DNA of 64,000 nt. It comes from Pectinophora gossypiella. Taxonomy: Eukaryota > Arthropoda > Insecta > Lepidoptera > Gelechiidae. Within the stretch, counting starts at the first letter, position 1; every line of letters starts with the position of its first letter. The stretch is from contig NC_065406.1 of assembly GCF_024362695.1 (NCBI RefSeq), forward strand, positions 3,100,001-3,164,000, written 5' to 3'. The translations under genes were made by a program, and so were the position numbers. Positions 19,296 through 30,286 of the stretch are shown here, one piece after another. The notes below the pieces were generated by a model. That model worked only from the letters and a program-made list of their open reading frames with translations, was not told the DNA's origin and searched no databases.

Positions 19296-20495
19296 ACATA
19301 ATCATGTAAGGTCACGAATTATCTGAATTCTGAATCATATTCCAATACTGAATATGTGCATTAGATAGATATGCACATGCATCTGACTACACTATGTCTC
19401 TGCTCTTACCTACTACAATAATTGATGGAATCAACAAGTTATTTAGCTATCTGAATATGGGGTAGAACCCCGCGAATGGCCTCCAACCGCCCCTTACAGC
19501 CATCCCTTTCCACCTGAATGAATTGATATGTTCAACTGATTGCCTGATAGAATCACCACAGCGATATTACCTACTGAATGTTTTACTGTTTGTTGTTCTA
19601 TTTGGTAGTAACATTTCTGTATCAGCTAACACACATATAGCATAACTGATAATTAGTTAAATATAACCAGGAAACTGTATTGAAAGACTTACTGATAATT
19701 CTCCTTCCCCAACACACCAATATTGCTTATAAAACAGAACTATTCTTCTGGTTTTAACCACAGTAAATTATATTCTTTTGTTATATTCGTAAACACCGCC
19801 GGCCATCTCTCATCTTCCATAGAGTCATCGTATATTCTTTTTCTTTCGTGTCAGTGTTGTCATGTCATAAATGTCATTACATATCGATTACTCATTCGAG
19901 TAAATATAAAATCGATTGGATGCGTTTATTATGACAAATTATTATGAATTCGATTATTTAAATCGAGAATAAGAATAGAATAAGAATAAAATAAATTTAT
20001 TGCCATTAACGGTATTTTCATACGACGATTTCCCCTTATTGTTTTTCCCTAGTCTCAAACTTTTTCCGTACTCGAACTGATTAAAGTTCGAGACACCATG
20101 TAACAATGGCAATGGGAGCGCCTTCTAGTACCTACATGGGGCTTAAACATAGCTGGCGAGGGTGTACTATACACTTCTGCCTACTCTTTTGGGGATTGAG
20201 GCGTGATGCTATGTTGCGTTACGGAAATAAACGCAGTATCCCGGCAGCGGGAACTAGAATGTAAATGTGCGACAACCCTGTCGCAAGCGGGGTGGCAACA
20301 AAGAGGAAGGTTACGGAAGTAGGTAATTAAGCCTCATTAAGATTGCTAACGGGTAAATACGTGTTATTAATTAACACACACATACATAACCTCGTTATAT
20401 GCCCCTACAGGAAAGGCAAAGCTCTTAGTTGAAACACTACAACTTACAGCAACATTTATTTTCTTACGTAAGTGCATATAGATGCTCCTGTGGAA
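19296..20495. other. Gene-free stretch
   Basis: It contains a degraded reverse copy of the CATCACGCTTGTATC repeat at 20120-20230. Nothing else was recognised. Confidence 0.4.
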
Positions 20496-20496
20496 G

Positions 20497-20585
20497 CCGT
20501 GGTAGCCCAGTTGGATAAATGCTTGACTTTCTGAGGTCGCAGGTTTGAATCCCTAGCATTGGTTTTGAAATTGAACCAAGCAAAA
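20497..20585 (+). mobile_element. SINE-B head
   Basis: GCCGTGGTAGCCCAGTTGG...GAGGTCGCAGGTTTGAATCCC is the SINE-B tRNA-like head. The body is replaced after about 20575 by a tandem repeat. Confidence 0.75.
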
Positions 20586-20690
20586 CCAACCAACTAAAAC
20601 CAACCAACCAAAACCAACCAACCAAAACCAACTAACCAAACCAACCAACTAAAACCAACCAACCAAACCAAAGAACCAATGGTTTTGAAA
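20580..20690 (+). repeat. (AAAACCAACCAACC)n tandem repeat
   Basis: There are about seven or eight imperfect units of AAAACCAACCAACY. They are flanked on both sides by ATTGGTTTTGAAATTGA-type sequence from the SINE-B body, so the array grew inside the SINE. Confidence 0.85.
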
Positions 20691-21908
20691 TTGACCGAAA
20701 TTTCGGCTTTCCGTCGGGATTTTATACAGCTTTTTATTTTGTCCGGATAGTCTTTCCACGCCCGCTATAATTATATCTGTAATATGCTGTGTGTGTGGCC
20801 TTTCTTATACCATTTTGTGATTCTTTTTAAATGATTTTACAGTTGCTATCAGTCCAGTAAAAAAGTACTATACAGTGAACTTCGGTTTTAAGTCCGTCTC
20901 AGGAAAGTACTATCTGCAAATTTTCATCCAAATCGGTCCAGCAGTTTAGGCGTGACGAGGTAACAGACAAGCAGTGTTACGCTGGCATTTATAATATTAC
21001 TAGCTTGTAGCCCGCGACTTCGGTTGTAGCGCTCGACACTTTTATTCCATCCCTAATTTTTTTATACAATGATTTCGTTGGAAAATTATCCTATTGTTTT
21101 TCCCTAGTCTCAAAATTTTCCATACGTCATCTAAATAGGTTTAAGCTTGAATATGTAACAGACAAACAGTTAGTTTCACATGTATATTATTAGTGTAGAT
21201 ATGGATTATGTTAGACATTTCTCTGAATCAAATACCTACTACACATTACCACGTTAGACTAGTAAACTTCAAAGAGCAGCCATGTTTAATATCATTGTTA
21301 CTTCGTTACTTTTATTTCCACATCAATGGTATGACGTGTACCTTCTACTTTTATAAATAACTTATTCTTTGAGTCTGCGAGGTGTAGGTATATTGTCGAG
21401 AGGATACAATTGGGTTAAATATTTTACGGCTTTAATTCGAGATCCAATTTTCCGTCTCTTCAGCCAAGGCGGCATGGCATCGTTTACATTAGGTAAGTAA
21501 TACTTGCTACGTAACGTACGACGTCTATCTGCGTAGGTAGCATTCGTTACATTTATTGGTCGAAGCCCTCGTCATATAGCGCGCCGCGCGCGGTACGGTT
21601 GACGTGTAGACTTTACTTGTGTAGGTATAAATTAACAAGCTTGTCTGTATGTAGGTGGGTATAAAGCATCATTTAGGTTGTTTTTAATTGTAAGTTATGT
21701 GTCATTCAGTGTTTTGTTTTATTTCGTTACTTTAGTGTCCCTGTATAATAATCGTTTTTTACTTTCTAAAACGTAAAACCCTAATAGTGTAGTGTAATGC
21801 CGTATTTCTTTCAGCCTGCGGATTAGTTGCAGGAACGCTACAAGTCGTCACAATATAACTTGCAACCACTTTTGATAGGTACTTACATAACATAATAACA
21901 TACCCCTT
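20691..21908. other. Gene-free stretch
   Basis: TAGCCCGCGACTTCGG at 21008 is a recurrent insect repeat motif. GCGCGCCGCGCGCGG at 21579-21593 is a short GC-rich patch. No gene was seen. Confidence 0.35.
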
Positions 21909-22240
21909 GTGGAGCCGTGGTAGCCCAGTTGTTCGAACGCTTGACTCTCACATTAAGGTCGTAGGTTTGAATCAGCACAAGCTTAAACCAATGATTGTCA
22001 AATTTGTTTTCGAATTCATGTTTGGATCATAAATGATTATCACGTGCTCAGCGGTGAAGGAAAACATCGTGAGGACACCCACATTCCCGAGAAATGTATT
22101 TTCGGAGTATGTGACCTGTATTGGGCTGGTTTTCCCTTCGCCGGTTGGAAGGTCAGACAGGCAGTCGCTTCTGTAAAAAACCGGACCTTTAGGTTAGGTA
22201 AGCGGACCCTGTGAAAAATGGGATAGTGCTAGGGAGATGT
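21909..22240 (+). mobile_element. SINE-B, near full length
   Basis: The head GAGCCGTGGTAGCCCAGTTG has a box B-like GGTTTGAATC. The body includes TGTTTGGATCATAAATGATTATCACGTGC, GAGAAATGTATTTTCGGAG and GGTTGGAAGGTCAGACAGGCAGTCGCTTCTG. The 3' end is GATAGTGCTAGGGAGATG. Confidence 0.85.
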
Positions 22241-22249
22241 GTGATAACA

Positions 22250-22345
22250 TTACAACACATAAAACAATAGCATCACGCTTGTGTCCCGGAAGGAGTAGGT
22301 AGAAGGTATTCGCCCACTCCTCACCAGCATGTTTAAGTCCCACGT
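22250..22345 (+). repeat. CATCACGCTTGTATC-type repeat
   Basis: AGCATCACGCTTGTGTCCCGGAAGGAGTAGG...CCAGCATGTTTAAGTCCCACG shares order with 15937-16340. Confidence 0.6.
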
Positions 22346-22489
22346 AAAATGGGGCGAGCCCGAAACGACGAATTCAATCTCATAAAGTTGAGTCCAGTGG
22401 TGTAGAGCCTAACTGGAAATCGATCCCGTAACACTAATACGATGTAACGCATTCTCCGAACACGTCTATCACGGATGTTAGAACTAACT

Positions 22490-22690
22490 CTCATCATCAT
22501 CATCAATTTAAGAGCTACGCTCTTGTTGGTACAGCATTTTCGATGCTACTTTTTTAGGGAAAAATAGGGCTGTGGTTTCCCTCTTGCCTTCCGCAGTACT
22601 CTGTCTGACGCGAGTGGGATGGCGCCCAGAGTAGTCTATTACAAAGCTATGCTAGGACTCCTGTCCTCCGCCTCTGAATAGTACTGAGAG
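22490..22690 (-). repeat. Unclassified repeat with (CAT)n end
   Basis: A (TCA)n run is followed by AATTTAAGAGCTACGCTCTTGTTGGTACAGCATTTTCGATGC. The TGATGA-type end on the minus strand suggests a retroelement tail. No second full copy is in the window. Confidence 0.4.
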
Positions 22691-23324
22691 TTACTACTAC
22701 ACAACTCACACAACACAACTAACAGAACCAACTCTACACTATACTATATCGATAGTTTGATCAGTATCGTCTTATCGATTGATATCAAACTGTCGGCAGA
22801 TAGCCGGTCGCCAGTTGCAATTTAATTGAATCAGATTCGAGTTCGGGTAGTGACATGAGGTAGTCGTGCAATAATTTGATCGTCCAGACCCTCAGAGAAA
22901 TAGACGGGAATTGTCAAGCGCACGCGTTTCCCTTAAATAAATTCATGAAGGATCCTTTCGTGTTTCGTTATTTGTTTTGGTATGCATTTGTAGAGACGTT
23001 GTCTTTTGAGTGATTAGAACGGAAATTCTCCGTCCAAAAAAAAAATCCACGTGATATCAACTCAGATCATGGCGTGAATCATCCCTCAAAGCTTTTGTTA
23101 CGATGTCGTTAACACCCTTTATGTTTCCCGATGACGCAACGCGGTGGAGTATGCGGTGTTGGGCTCTGTCGACGCTCTCCTCTCGCCCCACAATCTCGCA
23201 GGGAAAAGTCGCTGTCGCAGATTCTTACGCTGATGAGACAGGTGGTTTTGGGTTCTTCATATAGTAAAAGCGCCAGTATCAACTTCACATAGATATATGA
23301 ATGAATAAGAGATTACAACATAAC
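22691..23324. other. Gene-free stretch with a MITE half
   Basis: A partial minus-strand copy of the CAGGGTG MITE family spans about 23034-23121 (TCCACGTGATATCAACTCAGATCATGG...GTTACGATGTCGTTAACACCC). The rest is unassigned. Confidence 0.45.
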
Positions 23325-23395
23325 ATAGACAGCCTTAGATAAACATCCCACTGCTGGGCACAGGCCTCCCCTCATTCAACCGAAGGGGGGGATCA
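23325..23395 (-). mobile_element. SINE-C 3' tail, reverse
   Basis: ACAGCCTTAGATAAACATCCCACTGCTGGGCACAGGCCTCCCC is the reversed SINE-C end. Confidence 0.7.
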
Positions 23396-23576
23396 TATAT
23401 TACCTACATCAATCACAAATGGAGATGGAAATTCCTCCAGTGTTATTGTTATCAGTAATGTTATTATAAACAAACAAATGCAATATTCCTGTCTGACCCG
23501 GACAGATATAGCTCTGAATCATTATTGTCGAAATTACAGAATGATTCAATATTTGCAAAGCGCCTACAGTCATGGG

Positions 23577-23876
23577 TATCCATACGTAAACAGCTTATAT
23601 ACGTTCCACTGCTGGGCACAGTCGCAGCGGGTCGGTGGAGGTTTTTTTTACGGCTAATAGCCGGCACCAAAGGTTTAACGTGCCTTCCGAAGCACGGAAA
23701 CATCTTACTGTTTGAGACAAACAGGTGATCCAAGCTTGCAATGTCCTTATTAAACAAAAGACAGTCTCACAAAGTGATCTCGACAATGTCCCCATCGGAA
23801 ATCGAACCCGGACCTCCATATCGTGAGCTCAACGGTCTAACCACTATTCTACGCCACTAGACCACGGAGGCTGTTA
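23577..23876 (-). mobile_element. SINE-C, near full length, reverse
   Basis: On the minus strand it starts with GCCTCCGTGGTCTAGTGGCG, has a box B GGTTCGATTTCC, contains the 37-bp central domain (23661-23697, a few differences) and ends in TGTGCCCAGCAGTGGAACGTATATAAGCTG. Confidence 0.85.
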
Positions 23877-24786
23877 TAAATAAAACTAACAAAGTATAAA
23901 ACCGTAAGATATTATCAAGGAGAATGTATTAAACGGAGTTATCTCACATAAAGAACGGAATTAGTACTCTCAATATATTTGATTACGTCACTTATTCTAC
24001 TATTACACGTATATAAAAGATGATTCAAGCTTGCAATGTCACCAAACAAAGAACAGTCTCACAAATCTATACACAACATAACCTAAGCTCACAACTATAT
24101 CCCAAGTGGGGTAGCTTCTATTACGAAGTTCTTACAGCTGTGTTAAGATTTAGGTCATCCTTAGTAAGTAAGTATATTTAGTAAACAAAGGCGTCTACTG
24201 TTTACAAGATTGCTATAATTTCCAGTTCTTAATCGGCAGTAATAAGCATCAAAGCTAATACGCAAACCGGCGGTTATAGGGCCATAAAGTTTGTTATTGG
24301 CACAAATATCCAAAGCTGAAACGGATTATCCACAAGGACGTTCTTGCTTAATATGTAAGAGAAGAAATTCAGGCCAGGCAGTGAATGTTGTAAGATACTC
24401 GTAATACTTTATTGAGCACAAAGAACACAATGTTCTTACAGAAAAGAGGAAAAAACGTGCAACAGGTCTTATTGCTCAGGCAGCAACTTCTTCCAGACAA
24501 TCTTTAGGAACATGCATAGAATAAGGAATAAGTACAGAGACAATTCGTGGCTGAGACGTTGAAAACTGACGTATCTGCAATTTCTAGATAAAATAATTTG
24601 TGTCTTATTGACAATAGCAAAAGGTACAGATCAGATTCGCCAAAAATTTTAGATACGCCAGCTAGCGACGTCAGCGACGAATTGGCTACTTGGCAACTGT
24701 AACAATAAAATATGAAATAAGTATGTCAGATATGGTTGTTTATAATTTATTATCCAATAGTTTATTTTTATATTAAGATCATTTTT
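23877..24786. other. Gene-free stretch
   Basis: A LINE tail-like CTTTATTGAGCACAAAGAACAC lies at 24409-24430. Nothing else was recognised. Confidence 0.35.
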
Positions 24787-25045
24787 TTATATATTTTTTA
24801 TAGTCTTACGATACATTTGTTTTAAGTTTACGCGGTTATTATCATAATTAAAGCACATAAAACACACTATCATGGCATGGTGTCGAAATATCGCGAGTCT
24901 CATATCCCCATTTAAACGCGGTAAGAACCCGTTATTATGTGCTTTAGTCTTACGATATCGTATCAACAGTGGCTGCAAGTGGTCTTTGATTACTTGTGGT
25001 TCTGCTCACTCCATTAGGGATTACGGGTGTGAGTTTAGGTACGTA
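24787..25045. repeat. Interspersed repeats: TCGAAATATCGCGAGTC type and LINE-end type
   Basis: TGTCGAAATATCGCGAGTCTCATATCCCC...CGGTAAGAACCCGTTATTATGTG recurs at 43300-43372. ATCAACAGTGGCTGCAAG...TTTGATTACTTGTGGTTCTGC...GGGATTACGGGTGTGAGTTTA recurs at 31455-31545 and 50145-50225 and is probably a LINE 3' end. Confidence 0.55.
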
Positions 25046-25338
25046 TGTATGTTATTTTTACAAAATAAGAATACGATTTTGTATCTGTGTGTTACAAGAC
25101 CCGACACGGGTGGCCATGATTGGGCTTCGTGTGACGTCACATTTCACAAAATAAACAAAAACTATCTGTCAGGTTTCAAGTTATTCTTTACAGTTTATTT
25201 AAATGTGACGTCACTGGGCAAAATGTCACGTGACCAACATTTTTCGCGCGAAATTTGAAATTACTTTTCGGCGGATAAGAAAATGGCAGGTTTATCTTAA
25301 AATTAGATGGTGCGTACTTGAATTAGCACACGTGTCGT
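25046..25338. other. Gene-free stretch
   Basis: A partial right end of the GATTCCTG fold-back family (TTTTCGGCGGATAAGAAAATGGCAG...CTTAAAATTAGATGG) lies at 25265-25310. Confidence 0.45.
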
Positions 25339-25452
25339 CTTCTTCTTCTATCGTGTAAGTTGTGAGGTGGATTACCAACCTCATCAACACTGGTGTCAGG
25401 GTTATTATTCAGCCGCCAAAGACCCCTGATATGGTTCATGTAATGACTATGT
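25339..25452 (-). mobile_element. SINE-A 3' fragment, reverse
   Basis: TTCTTCTATCGTGTAAGTTGTGAGGTGG...CTGGTGTCAGGGTTATTATT is the reversed SINE-A 3' end. Confidence 0.75.
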
Positions 25453-25802
25453 TACTCAAGCGCCATAATAATACAAGTTCACAGCAACACAGCTTGACCT
25501 ATTCACACTGTTCACACCAAAGTTCAATTTGGGCTGAATATCCGGCCGAGTAAATATTTGTCTCGAAAACAGACATTTACACTAGGACTGGATGTGGCTG
25601 GTGTGCCATTGTATTTGGCAGCACTACACTAAGAATTTGTAATAAAACCAGCGGACCTAAAAAGTCCCCATTGGACTGGATTCGACTTGGATCTTTTTTT
25701 CTGTCTCTCAAGATACAGGTCCCCTAGTTTGAGAGACAGGGTTACCTTCTGCTTTTAAATAGCCACCATCAAAATTATATAAACTGTCAGTGTAAATGTA
25801 AC

Positions 25803-25912
25803 ATAACATAACGTAAATAGCCTATATACGTCCCACTGCTGGGCACAGGCCTCCCCTCAATCAACCGGAGGGGGTATACTCCACCACGCTGCTCCACTGC
25901 GGGTGCGGGTTT
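25803..25912 (-). mobile_element. SINE-C 3' tail, reverse
   Basis: ATAGCCTATATACGTCCCACTGCTGGGCACAGGCCTCCCC...CACGCTGCTCCACTGCGGGT. Confidence 0.75.
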
Positions 25913-25982
25913 GAGTGAAAATGTAAATAATATGTAAATTGTTTTGTGTAATTTCTTTTATTATTATCATTATTATTTATTG

Positions 25983-26215
25983 GATCAAATCATCTAAACT
26001 AGCAACATTGCAATTTGACATTTGCGCATGTAAAACTAAGTGCGCATGTCAACCTTGCTTTTCAGATCAATTACTTCAATGTTGCCTTTTAAGGCCCCCT
26101 GTGATGTGGTATATAGTAATGTAGAATACTAAGGTCATAGTTGTTTGCATTGCGCACTTACTTTTATGTGCGTAAATATCAAATGGAAATATTGCTAGTT
26201 TAGATGACTTGATTG
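25983..26215. mobile_element. Fold-back MITE (TTTGCGCATGTAAAA family)
   Basis: The left arm ATCAAATCATCTAAACTAGCAACATTGCAATTTGACATTTGCGCATG is an imperfect inverted copy of the right arm CATTGCGCACTTACTTTTATG...AATATTGCTAGTTTAGATGACTTGAT. Relatives are at 46685 and 48183. Confidence 0.75.
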
Positions 26216-26221
26216 AATGTA

Positions 26222-26425
26222 GCCTTTTTAGGCATTTCTCGGGAATTTGCGTTTCCACACGATGTTTTCCTTTACCGCTGAACGTTTGAAGATGAAAATC
26301 ATATAATCCAAACATGAATTCGAAAATAGTTTCCAAAATCAATGGTTTGGGCCCGTGCTGGATTTGAACTTACGATTTCACAGTAAGAGTCGAGCAATCT
26401 ACCAACTGGGCTATTACGGCTCAGA
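26222..26425 (-). mobile_element. SINE-B 5' half, reverse
   Basis: It ends in CTACCAACTGGGCTATTACGGCTC, the reverse of the SINE-B head. The body CATTTCTCGGGAATTTGCGTTTCC and the hinge AATCATATAATCCAAACATGAATTCG are present. Confidence 0.8.
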
Positions 26426-26557
26426 TGAACAAGTTGTGCATTATATATTTTTTTATTTAGTTACCCAGCCCAGCAGAAAAGTAATCAGACTAAAACCAAA
26501 CTAATGTGCAATTTGCGGTCGCGCGGTGTTTTAACAAGATTTTCTCTTTGCTTCCAG

Positions 26558-26782
26558 GAAAATAGCGATGGAGTCGTCAGCAGTCACAGGAACAATTAAA
26601 AACAAAAATAATGAAAACCAAATGCAAGTGGAAATGTTCAATAATCACAAACATTTTAGACTAAAATAAGTGCAATATCATGTAATTAGGTGAAATTAGA
26701 TGAAATTACAATCAATGTGTCTTTGTGTAGTGATGAAGTGAGTTGAAACTTGGTGATGATGGATGACTAGTGGGTGACAGTA
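26558..26782 (+). other. 5' leader exon portion of the C1orf21-like gene
   Basis: TTTTCTCTTTGCTTCCAG ending at 26557 is a strong 3' splice site, so the exon containing the start codon probably opens at 26558 and an upstream non-coding exon lies elsewhere. The leader holds several ATGs before the coding ATG at 26783, including the uORF at 26568. The exon boundary is inferred from splice consensus only. Confidence 0.5.
26568..26669 (+). other. Upstream ORF, 33 codons
   Basis: An ATG ten nucleotides after the putative acceptor opens a frame MESSAVTGTIKNKNNENQ... that ends in TAA at 26667-26669, before the main start. It could reduce translation of the downstream frame. There is no resemblance to known peptides. 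Confidence 0.35.
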
Positions 26783-26864
26783 ATGGGGTGTGGCCAGAGT
26801 AAGATAAATCTCTACCCGAGAAGAAATAAGAATGGTAGTAAAGGGAGCAGTGCCAAAAAATCGG
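26783..26864 (+). CDS. C1orf21-like protein, coding exon 1 (N-myristoylation signal)
   Basis: It codes MGCGQSKINLYPRRNKNGSK..., 27 codons plus one base. Met-Gly-Cys with Ser at position 6 and nearby basic residues is the classic N-myristoylation plus palmitoylation signal, predicting a membrane-anchored cytoplasmic protein. Vertebrate C1orf21 starts likewise with MGCASAK. The exon ends TCGG|GTGAGT (donor at 26865), leaving phase 1. The exon at 51798 begins with the two bases needed to complete a Gly codon, so the two join in frame over a 24.9-kb intron. The start was chosen at this ATG rather than the in-frame GTG nine bases upstream because only this one gives the MGC end. Joining to 51798 is an inference from phase and homology. 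Confidence 0.8.
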
Positions 26865-26900
26865 GTGAGTACTTCCTATCACACTTTTTCTTATTCAGGC

Positions 26901-26972
26901 CAAGTAGTGTCTCCGGCCAAGTAGTTAATGCCATCTGCGGCAAATCAAAAATAAGTCACGTCAAAAAAAATA
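26901..26972 (+). mobile_element. SINE-E 3' fragment close to the exon 1 donor
   Basis: GTCTCCGGCCAAGTAGTTAATGCCATCTGCGG...AATAAGTCACGTC plus A-run, starting only 36 bp after the 5' splice site. A GGCCAAGTAG duplicate lies just upstream. Confidence 0.75.
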
Positions 26973-27302
26973 TTTCTTATTTTTACTTTTTTGTTTTTCT
27001 TTGCGCTACTTTTATTGCAATTCACCAGGTGGTGTTGCCAGTAAGACGCACATCTGGCTTTTTTCTAGCCACGCCACAAATTTTGATCAATTAATTCCTC
27101 CTAAACTACATAAATTAATGACAGATTGCTAAAGAGTGCTGACCATAATTGACTCATTACTGTTGTTGATTTGTTAAGGTGCGCCTACACCTGCGAGCGT
27201 TCGCTTGTAATGTAATGTTCGACAGATTCGAACATTATGATTTGACTTGTAACATCAATACAGCCGAATTCTCGTGTAATGTAATGTAATAAAATCGGAT
27301 CT

Positions 27303-27396
27303 CTGCGACGGAAAAAACCCACTTGATATTAACTCGGAATCATGGTCTGAATTCATCCTCCTCAGTATTCGTTACGATGTCACTAACACTCTGTAT
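27303..27396 (-). repeat. Partial CAGGGTG-family MITE, reverse
   Basis: GCGACGGAAAAAACCCACTTGATATTAACTC...CAGTATTCGTTACGATGTCACTAACACTCTG is the right half of the family. Confidence 0.65.
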
Positions 27397-27630
27397 AATG
27401 TAGACCGAGCTTTACATTACACCAGGTAAACTTCAAATCTTCAACAAACTTTATATGAACTTATTCTCTGAGTTAGTAGAAAATATACGAAATGTACTTG
27501 ACGTTTACACAGAAATTGTATTTCCATTTTAAAAAAATTTCCTGTTCATAGAACTTTCTAGTTTAGAACTTACATTTTTATTTTTATTGAACATAATGCT
27601 TCTTCAATGTGGGACTTTCTTCCTGCACCG

Positions 27631-27843
27631 GTTCGACCCACTAGGGTCGATTAATTCTTTCAAATATTTTTCCTCTCAGACGACGCCCTGAGCCGAGGTT
27701 CGCGCCCAACTGGGCACCCTCAGGCCTGTTGTCTTAAACGTTGTACCGGGTGAGAGCCTTCAGCGCTCCCCATTTGTCCGGCCAAGTAGTTAATGCCATC
27801 TGCGGCAAATCTACAATAAGTCACGTCAAAAAAAAAAAAAAAA
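27631..27843 (+). mobile_element. SINE-E inserted in SINE-B, 13-bp target duplication
   Basis: The element runs GTTCGACCCACTAGGG... to poly(A). TCTTCCTGCACCG flanks it exactly at 27618-27630 and 27844-27856. The flanks are halves of a reverse SINE-B fragment (..AATGTGGG.. / CTGAGCTCGTGATAATCATTTATGATC). It is truncated by a few tens of bases relative to 60819. Confidence 0.9.
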
Positions 27844-28343
27844 TCTTCCTGCACCGCTGAGCTCGTGATAATCATTTATGATCGAAACATGAAACTCCCT
27901 AACACAAATATAATGATATATATTATGTTATGTTGTTTTGTTGTTAGAATTATAATGAAAAATGTTTTTGATACTTGTCCCTACTCTTGTAAAACAGTGT
28001 CTAAATGCTAAACACGGTTTTGTGGTAAGCACATCTTCTCATAAACCCTCGGCCATCAAACATTTTACGAGGGAAGATGGCAATCGTGAACCGAGAATGA
28101 ATAGCATAACATCCCGCGATATATGTGGAATAGCCCTTTGAGTTTTATTTTTATTTCCCTGATAAAGGCAGGTGGAAGTGAGGGGTCGTGTCTTCAAATA
28201 TTCATGAGATCGTTCCTGAACCGGCTGCGACCTGAAGTTTTTTTTTTATCCAGTATTGTTACAAAAATAGTCAAAAATGATATCGTTTATTATCAGCCTA
28301 TATTGACCAATGTAACTATTTTGTTAATGGTGTGATAGTGTCC

Positions 28344-28734
28344 GGCCTCCGTGGTCCAGTGGTTGAGCGTTAGGCTCACGATCCGGAGGCCCCGGGTTCG
28401 AATCCCGGTGGGGACATATCACAAAAATCACTTTGTGATCAAATCAAATATACTTTAATACAGAACTAAAATTTCAACAATCAGACATAACACATGAATA
28501 CAATCCCTAGTTTGGTCAGGACATTACAGGCTGATCACCTGATTGTCCGAAAGTAAGATGATCCGTGCTTCGGAAGGCACGTTAAGCCGTTGGTCCCGGT
28601 TACTACTTACTGATGTAAGTATGTAGTCGTTACATGAGCCATGTGAGGGGCCTTTGGCGGCTCAGTAATAACCCTGACACTAGGGTTGGTGAGGTTGGTA
28701 TTCCACCTCACAACCCTCATGATAAGAAGAAGAA
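28344..28734 (+). mobile_element. SINE-A copy 2, carrying a 66-bp insertion
   Basis: The head GGCCTCCGTGGTCCAGTGG and box B GGTTCGAATCC are intact. Between CTTTGTG (ends 28437) and TCCCTAGTTTGG (28504) lie 66 extra bases whose reverse strand ends ATTAAAGTATATTTGATTTGAT, like a LINE 3' tail. The central domain is present. Confidence 0.88.
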
Positions 28735-28876
28735 ATAAAAGTTCTACAAAATACTAAAATGTTATAAGATACTGTTATGATAGCTCTGTGTAGGTATCTG
28801 GTAAACTTTTCCCGCATTAATCGCTGGACTTATCTGGTTACAAAGTAGTACAACAGTAATATAATTATTTAAACCC

Positions 28877-29070
28877 GGGACACTTCATCCAAACAACCTC
28901 GTTTTACATAGGAACTACACATTGACGCAACCGTACACGTGCATCTGTGTGTGTGACGTCTGACGCCATTGATATAATTCGATGTCTGACGCCCATACGA
29001 TTGAAGACTAAAGTAAGACCGCGGGGTGAAGTAAACCTAGCTTAGCCGCTGGTGGGGAGCGCAGAGTTGC
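28877..29070 (+). repeat. Unclassified repeat, copy 2
   Basis: GACACTTCATCCAAACAACCTCG...GACGCCCATACGATTGAAGACTAAAGTA...GTAAACCTAGCTTAGCCGCTGGTGGGG matches 8841-9050. An internal duplication GTCTGACGCCATTGATATAATTCGAT is present here. Confidence 0.6.
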
Positions 29071-29168
29071 CGTTGAGAACTAACTTAGTAAAATACAGCG
29101 ATTGGTAATCGAAGTGCACGCGAGCGTAAGCTACCTATGGATTATAAAATGCTCTCATTATGTTTAGA

Positions 29169-29461
29169 GAAGCTCGGTGGCGCAGCGGTTGACGCGCTCG
29201 GTCTGCGATTGTTAAAGTAAAGCAACTTTCGCAAAGGCCGGTCATAGGATGGGTGACCACAAAAAAAAAAGTTTTCATCTCGATCTCCTCCGTGCTTCGG
29301 AAGGCACGTTAAGCCGTTGGTCCCGGCTGCATTAGCAGTCGTTAATAACCATCAATCCGCACTGGGCCCGCGTGATGGTTTAAGGCCCGATCTCCCTATC
29401 CATCCATAGGGAAGGCCCGTGCCCCAGCACTGGGGACGTTAATGGGCTGATGTTGATGATG
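29169..29461 (+). mobile_element. SINE-D, copy 2
   Basis: It has the same composite head (GGTGGCGCAGCGG, then AAAGTAAAGCAAC, 20 nt, GGATGGGTGACC), the same central domain and the same tail as copies at 15998 and 55308. The flanking duplication is ATGTTTAGA (29160-29168, 29462-29470). The 5S-like box A carries two changes. Confidence 0.85.
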
Positions 29462-30286
29462 ATGTTTAGATGAATAATTCAATAAATGTATTTTACCATT
29501 AAACTACTTCCGTTCTGCTTTTCTTCTAGTGAGTAAAACAGTAACATTTATCATCCCTTTAATAACAAAACGTGTATAGTACATGCAAAAGATTTACTAT
29601 CTACAAAAAACCGCAGATTGTTTGAAGCTTTCGCCGAGTAATAAATCGCGGAACAATTTTTCTATTTGCGCAGCGCAGACGTTTTGGGTACCTACCTGAC
29701 GAATTATTAACGATACACTGAAGGTAAACATGTGGTACCCTCCAAATGTTCCCTGGAATTCCGCAGAGGATATACTGCGAAAAGTATTTGGAAAGTTCGG
29801 GAAAGAATCTTTGATTTTAGTCCCAGTGCTCAAGTAAAAAGTATTATGTTTTTAGATTTGGTTTGCTTGGTATTTTTTTTATTACTACTGGTTGGTTGTA
29901 TTTGAACATGGGATATAAAATAATGCATGATAAAGCATTAAATGAAGAAAATCCGTCAAGGGCTCTATCTCATTAGGAGACCATGCTACCAACAAAAATA
30001 TGTATGCAATTGTATAAAGGATACCTCGCCTGGTTGCGCAGCCAATTTGTTGCCGATAACTGAATCCTGAATAATTTCCGGCTGGTGGAGCAAGCAAAGT
30101 GAGATCATCATCATCTCCCTAGCATTCAAACAAACAAGTATAGTCTGCCGCCATCGGGGGTCCAACCGGCCTCAATTACTTATTTGTTACTAATACTAGA
30201 TTTAAGTTTGTAATGTTACTAACAAATATGGATGTTTTTTTTTATAAGTCCGAAATAAACTTTTATTATTATTATTGTTATTATTA

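Noticed and set aside
20580..20690. CRISPR-like array
   Set aside because: The units are contiguous simple tandem repeats with no spacers, in a eukaryotic genome.
26774..26782. GTG start nine bases upstream of the MGC start
   Set aside because: Non-ATG starts are rare in insects, and the MGCGQSK end needs the ATG at 26783 for myristoylation.
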